Part shown: piece by piece, positions 6,476 through 7,461 of the stretch
How positions within the stretch are numbered: the first letter of the stretch is position 1
How the letters are laid out: each line of letters starts with the position of its first letter
NCBI GenBank assembly: GCA_030629295.1
Contig: DAOVPH010000077.1
Span: forward strand, 1-7,461
Source of the DNA: Candidatus Latescibacterota bacterium
GTDB taxonomy: Bacteria; Latescibacterota; MVCY01
Direction of reading: 5' to 3'
DNA length: 7,461 nt
Program-made: the position numbers and the translations under genes
The notes under the pieces: generated by a model
The model's input: only the letters and a program-made list of their open reading frames with translations
What the model was told of the DNA's origin: nothing
The model's database searches: none

Positions 6476-6529
6476 ATTAAGCTAAGGCAAGAAATATTTG
6501 TCTCTTATTTCTCCAATTGTGGTAATCTT

Positions 6530-6543
6530 TGTGAAAGTTCACA
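6530..6543. promoter_or_regulatory. candidate operator TGTGAA-AG-TTCACA
   Basis: A perfect 6+6 inverted repeat around a 2-base centre, also readable as TGTGA-N4-TCACA. Its centre is about 50 bases upstream of the predicted transcription start of the toxin-antitoxin operon and 8 bases before the -35 box. The half-sites resemble those of CRP/FNR-type regulators, though CRP normally has a 6-base spacing. The binding protein is unknown. Confidence 0.4.
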
Positions 6544-6551
6544 GTTTCTTA

Positions 6552-6580
6552 TTGACTCCGATCTGATAGATTGCTATATT
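6552..6580 (+). promoter_or_regulatory. sigma-70-type promoter of the MNT-HEPN operon
   Basis: TTGACT (6552-6557), a 17-base spacer and TATATT (6575-6580): the same hexamers and spacing as the epimerase promoter. The predicted start near 6587 gives a leader of about 150 bases before the MNT start codon. Confidence 0.7.
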
Positions 6581-6586
6581 TAGGTC

Positions 6587-6738
6587 AGTTTATCCTGCTA
6601 AAGGTGATGCCATGCGTTGAAGCCGGATGGTTCGACAAGAGTGGTAAGGGACCCGAACCGTGACATTCATATCACGGCAAGAGGGTTGAAAGTGCAAGGC
6701 TAAGGAGTCCTTAACCTCAAGCTTATGAAGCCAAGCTG
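6587..6738 (+). ncRNA. structured 5' leader; possible group II intron relic
   Basis: This non-coding leader is rich in possible pairings. Helix 1: 6627-6634 with 6654-6661 (8 pairs including one G-T). Helix 2: CCGTGA (6658-6663) with TCACGG (6672-6677), 8-base loop. Helix 3: AGG-C-TAAGG (6697-6705) with CCTTA-A-CCT (6709-6717), one mismatch, 3-base loop. Helix 4: AGCTT (6720-6724) with AAGCT (6733-6737), ending one base before the ATG. Helices 1 and 2 share bases 6658-6661 and cannot form together. Phrases such as GAAGCCGGATGG and AAAGTGCAAGGCTAAGG remind me of the non-coding 5' part of bacterial group II introns, but this is memory-based. No intron reverse transcriptase or domain V is present, so at most it is a fragment. 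The alternative is a regulatory leader of the toxin-antitoxin operon. Confidence 0.35.
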
Positions 6739-6739
6739 A
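6725..6739 (+). other. possible four-codon upstream ORF coupled to mntA
   Basis: ATG AAG CCA AGC TGA, encoding MKPS, ends with its stop overlapping the MNT start codon as TGATG. Such overlap permits translational coupling or reinitiation, which could compensate for the missing ribosome binding site. No Shine-Dalgarno site is well placed for it, and a chance origin is quite possible. Confidence 0.2.
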
Positions 6740-7170
6740 TGGACATTAAGAGGGAAATATCGTTAGGGATCAAAGAAGTCGGCGGCGATATTGTAGTAGC
6801 CGGATACTTGTTCGGCTCCACATTAAAGCGGCACAAGTTTAAAGGGGACCTTGATATTGGGCTTTTAATCGAAGAAGATGCCCTGAAGGATGGGGCCCTT
6901 AAGGTCCAAAATAGAATCTATTTGGGCCTGCGGGACTGCTTGAACAGGGAGGACATAGATGTAGTGATCCTGAACATCGCCCCTCCGCTTTTTAGATATG
7001 GAGTGATAAAGGAGGGGGGTTTGGTTTATGAAAAGGACAGAGATCGGCGGATAGAATTTGAGGTCAGGACTATGCTTGAGCATTTCGACTTTTTGCATAT
7101 CAGGAGAATGTTCTGGCAGGATAGGTTGGAGAGACTGAAGGATGGAAGATTTGCAAAACCACATCATTAA
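6739..7170 (+). CDS. mntA: MNT-type nucleotidyltransferase antitoxin
   Basis: 143 aa, typical for minimal nucleotidyltransferases of the MNT/HEPN (type VII) toxin-antitoxin systems. The pol-beta-like active site shows Gly26-Ser27 followed by Asp37-Leu-Asp39 and a third acid, Asp74, in the strand DIDVVIL. The spacing is GS-X9-DXD; the usual description is GSX10DXD, so it is one residue short. The PPLFRYGVIKEG segment (82-93) and the acidic/basic tail fit the MntA group. In studied pairs this protein transfers AMP from ATP to a tyrosine near the HEPN active site and silences the toxin. The ATG is the only sensible start: the next in-frame upstream codons lead to a stop at 6712-6714. There is no good Shine-Dalgarno; only GAAG (6727-6730) lies nearby, inside a predicted hairpin loop. 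It overlaps the downstream toxin gene by 29 bases. Confidence 0.82.
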   Translation: MDIKREISLGIKEVGGDIVVAGYLFGSTLKRHKFKGDLDIGLLIEEDALKDGALKVQNRIYLGLRDCLNREDIDVVILNIAPPLFRYGVIKEGGLVYEKDRDRRIEFEVRTMLEHFDFLHIRRMFWQDRLERLKDGRFAKPHH

Positions 7171-7461
7171 GGAATTGATAGGGCTGATAGAAGAAGAGCT
7201 CATTCTTCTGGGGGGCAAACAAAAGGTTTCGCCGGAGGAATACTTAAACGACCTGGAGCTTCAGCACACAGTGGAACGTGCACTTCAGAACGCAATACAG
7301 GCGTGTATCGACATTGGGGTCAGGATAATATCGAAGATGTCCTTCAGGAAGGCAGAAAGCTATCATGATATCTTCGATGTTTTGTCTCAGCAGAAGATGA
7401 TCTCCCCGGATTTAAGAGACAGGATGCATGAAATGGTGGGATTGAGAAACGCATTAGTCCA
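7142..7461 (+). CDS. hepT: HEPN ribonuclease toxin (HepT/DUF86 type), partial at right edge
   Basis: 106 complete codons are visible before the window ends. The ATG has GGAG (7128-7131) 10 bases upstream, inside the MNT gene, and the two frames overlap by 29 bases (+1 relative shift), a coupled layout normal for toxin-antitoxin pairs. The protein is all-helical in character with the DUF86 pattern: an LELQHTVERALQNAIQACIDIG helix region (38-59), a segment about 73-90 leading to a middle loop, then VGLRNALV (99-106). The last two bases, CA, would give His107 if a pyrimidine follows, making R102-X4-H, the catalytic motif of HEPN RNases. Known HepT proteins cleave RNA, including tRNA in studied cases, and are inactivated by MntA AMPylation of the Tyr in RX4HXY. 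That tyrosine lies outside the window. Confidence 0.85.
   Translation, partial: MEDLQNHIIKELIGLIEEELILLGGKQKVSPEEYLNDLELQHTVERALQNAIQACIDIGVRIISKMSFRKAESYHDIFDVLSQQKMISPDLRDRMHEMVGLRNALV

Noticed and set aside
6341..6583. Plus-strand open frame of 80 codons after wecB
   Set aside because: It overlaps the end of wecB and translates the G-quadruplex, both palindromic repeats and the operator/promoter region; there is no family resemblance or ribosome site.
6629..6659. tRNA-like GGTTCGA (T-loop-like) sequence
   Set aside because: No acceptor stem, anticodon arm or D arm can be drawn around it; it pairs with CGAACC downstream as part of the leader.
6587..6738. A complete group II intron
   Set aside because: No reverse transcriptase/maturase gene and no domain V hairpin in the window; only a weak resemblance to a 5' region, so at most a fragment.
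6865..7218. Minus-strand open frame of 117 codons
   Set aside because: Antisense to the MNT and HEPN genes, both of which have recognisable active-site motifs.

Overview
The window looks like a piece of a chromosome from an uncultured bacterium of roughly balanced GC content. No gene gives a firm taxonomic anchor. The main hints are a secreted S55-type peptidase with its catalytic blocks in swapped order, found (from general knowledge) in deep-branching and mostly uncultured bacterial groups, and several kinds of short palindromic repeats in the gaps. There is no rRNA, tRNA, CRISPR array or transposase gene.

Layout. Minus strand, left (117-2925): a two-gene operon read right to left, a CaCA-family sodium/calcium antiporter followed 22 bases later by a secreted SpoIVB-type (S55) peptidase-like protein. 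It has a near-consensus promoter at 2951-2979. The gap upstream holds three tandem palindromes (3026-3109) and two terminator-like hairpins closing the next operon. Minus strand, middle (3205-4963): a PIG-L/LmbE-type zinc deacetylase followed by a zinc-dependent medium-chain dehydrogenase. Plus strand (5248-6351): a UDP-N-acetylglucosamine 2-epimerase (WecB type), divergent from the deacetylase. The 387-base gap 6352-6738 contains a G-quadruplex/hairpin element, a second interspersed-type palindrome, a symmetric operator-like site, a strong promoter and a folded leader of about 150 bases. Plus strand, right end (6739 to the edge): a MNT nucleotidyltransferase antitoxin overlapping a HEPN ribonuclease toxin that is cut by the window edge inside its catalytic RX4H motif.

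How the genes may work together. The epimerase, deacetylase and dehydrogenase fit a small amino-sugar/polyol module, possibly for surface glycans, but substrates cannot be read from sequence. The antiporter and exported peptidase are co-transcribed, which suggests a shared envelope or ion-related role. The MNT/HEPN pair is a self-contained type VII toxin-antitoxin module with its own promoter and an unusual structured leader. The leader and the rearranged S55 domain are the most unusual parts of the window.
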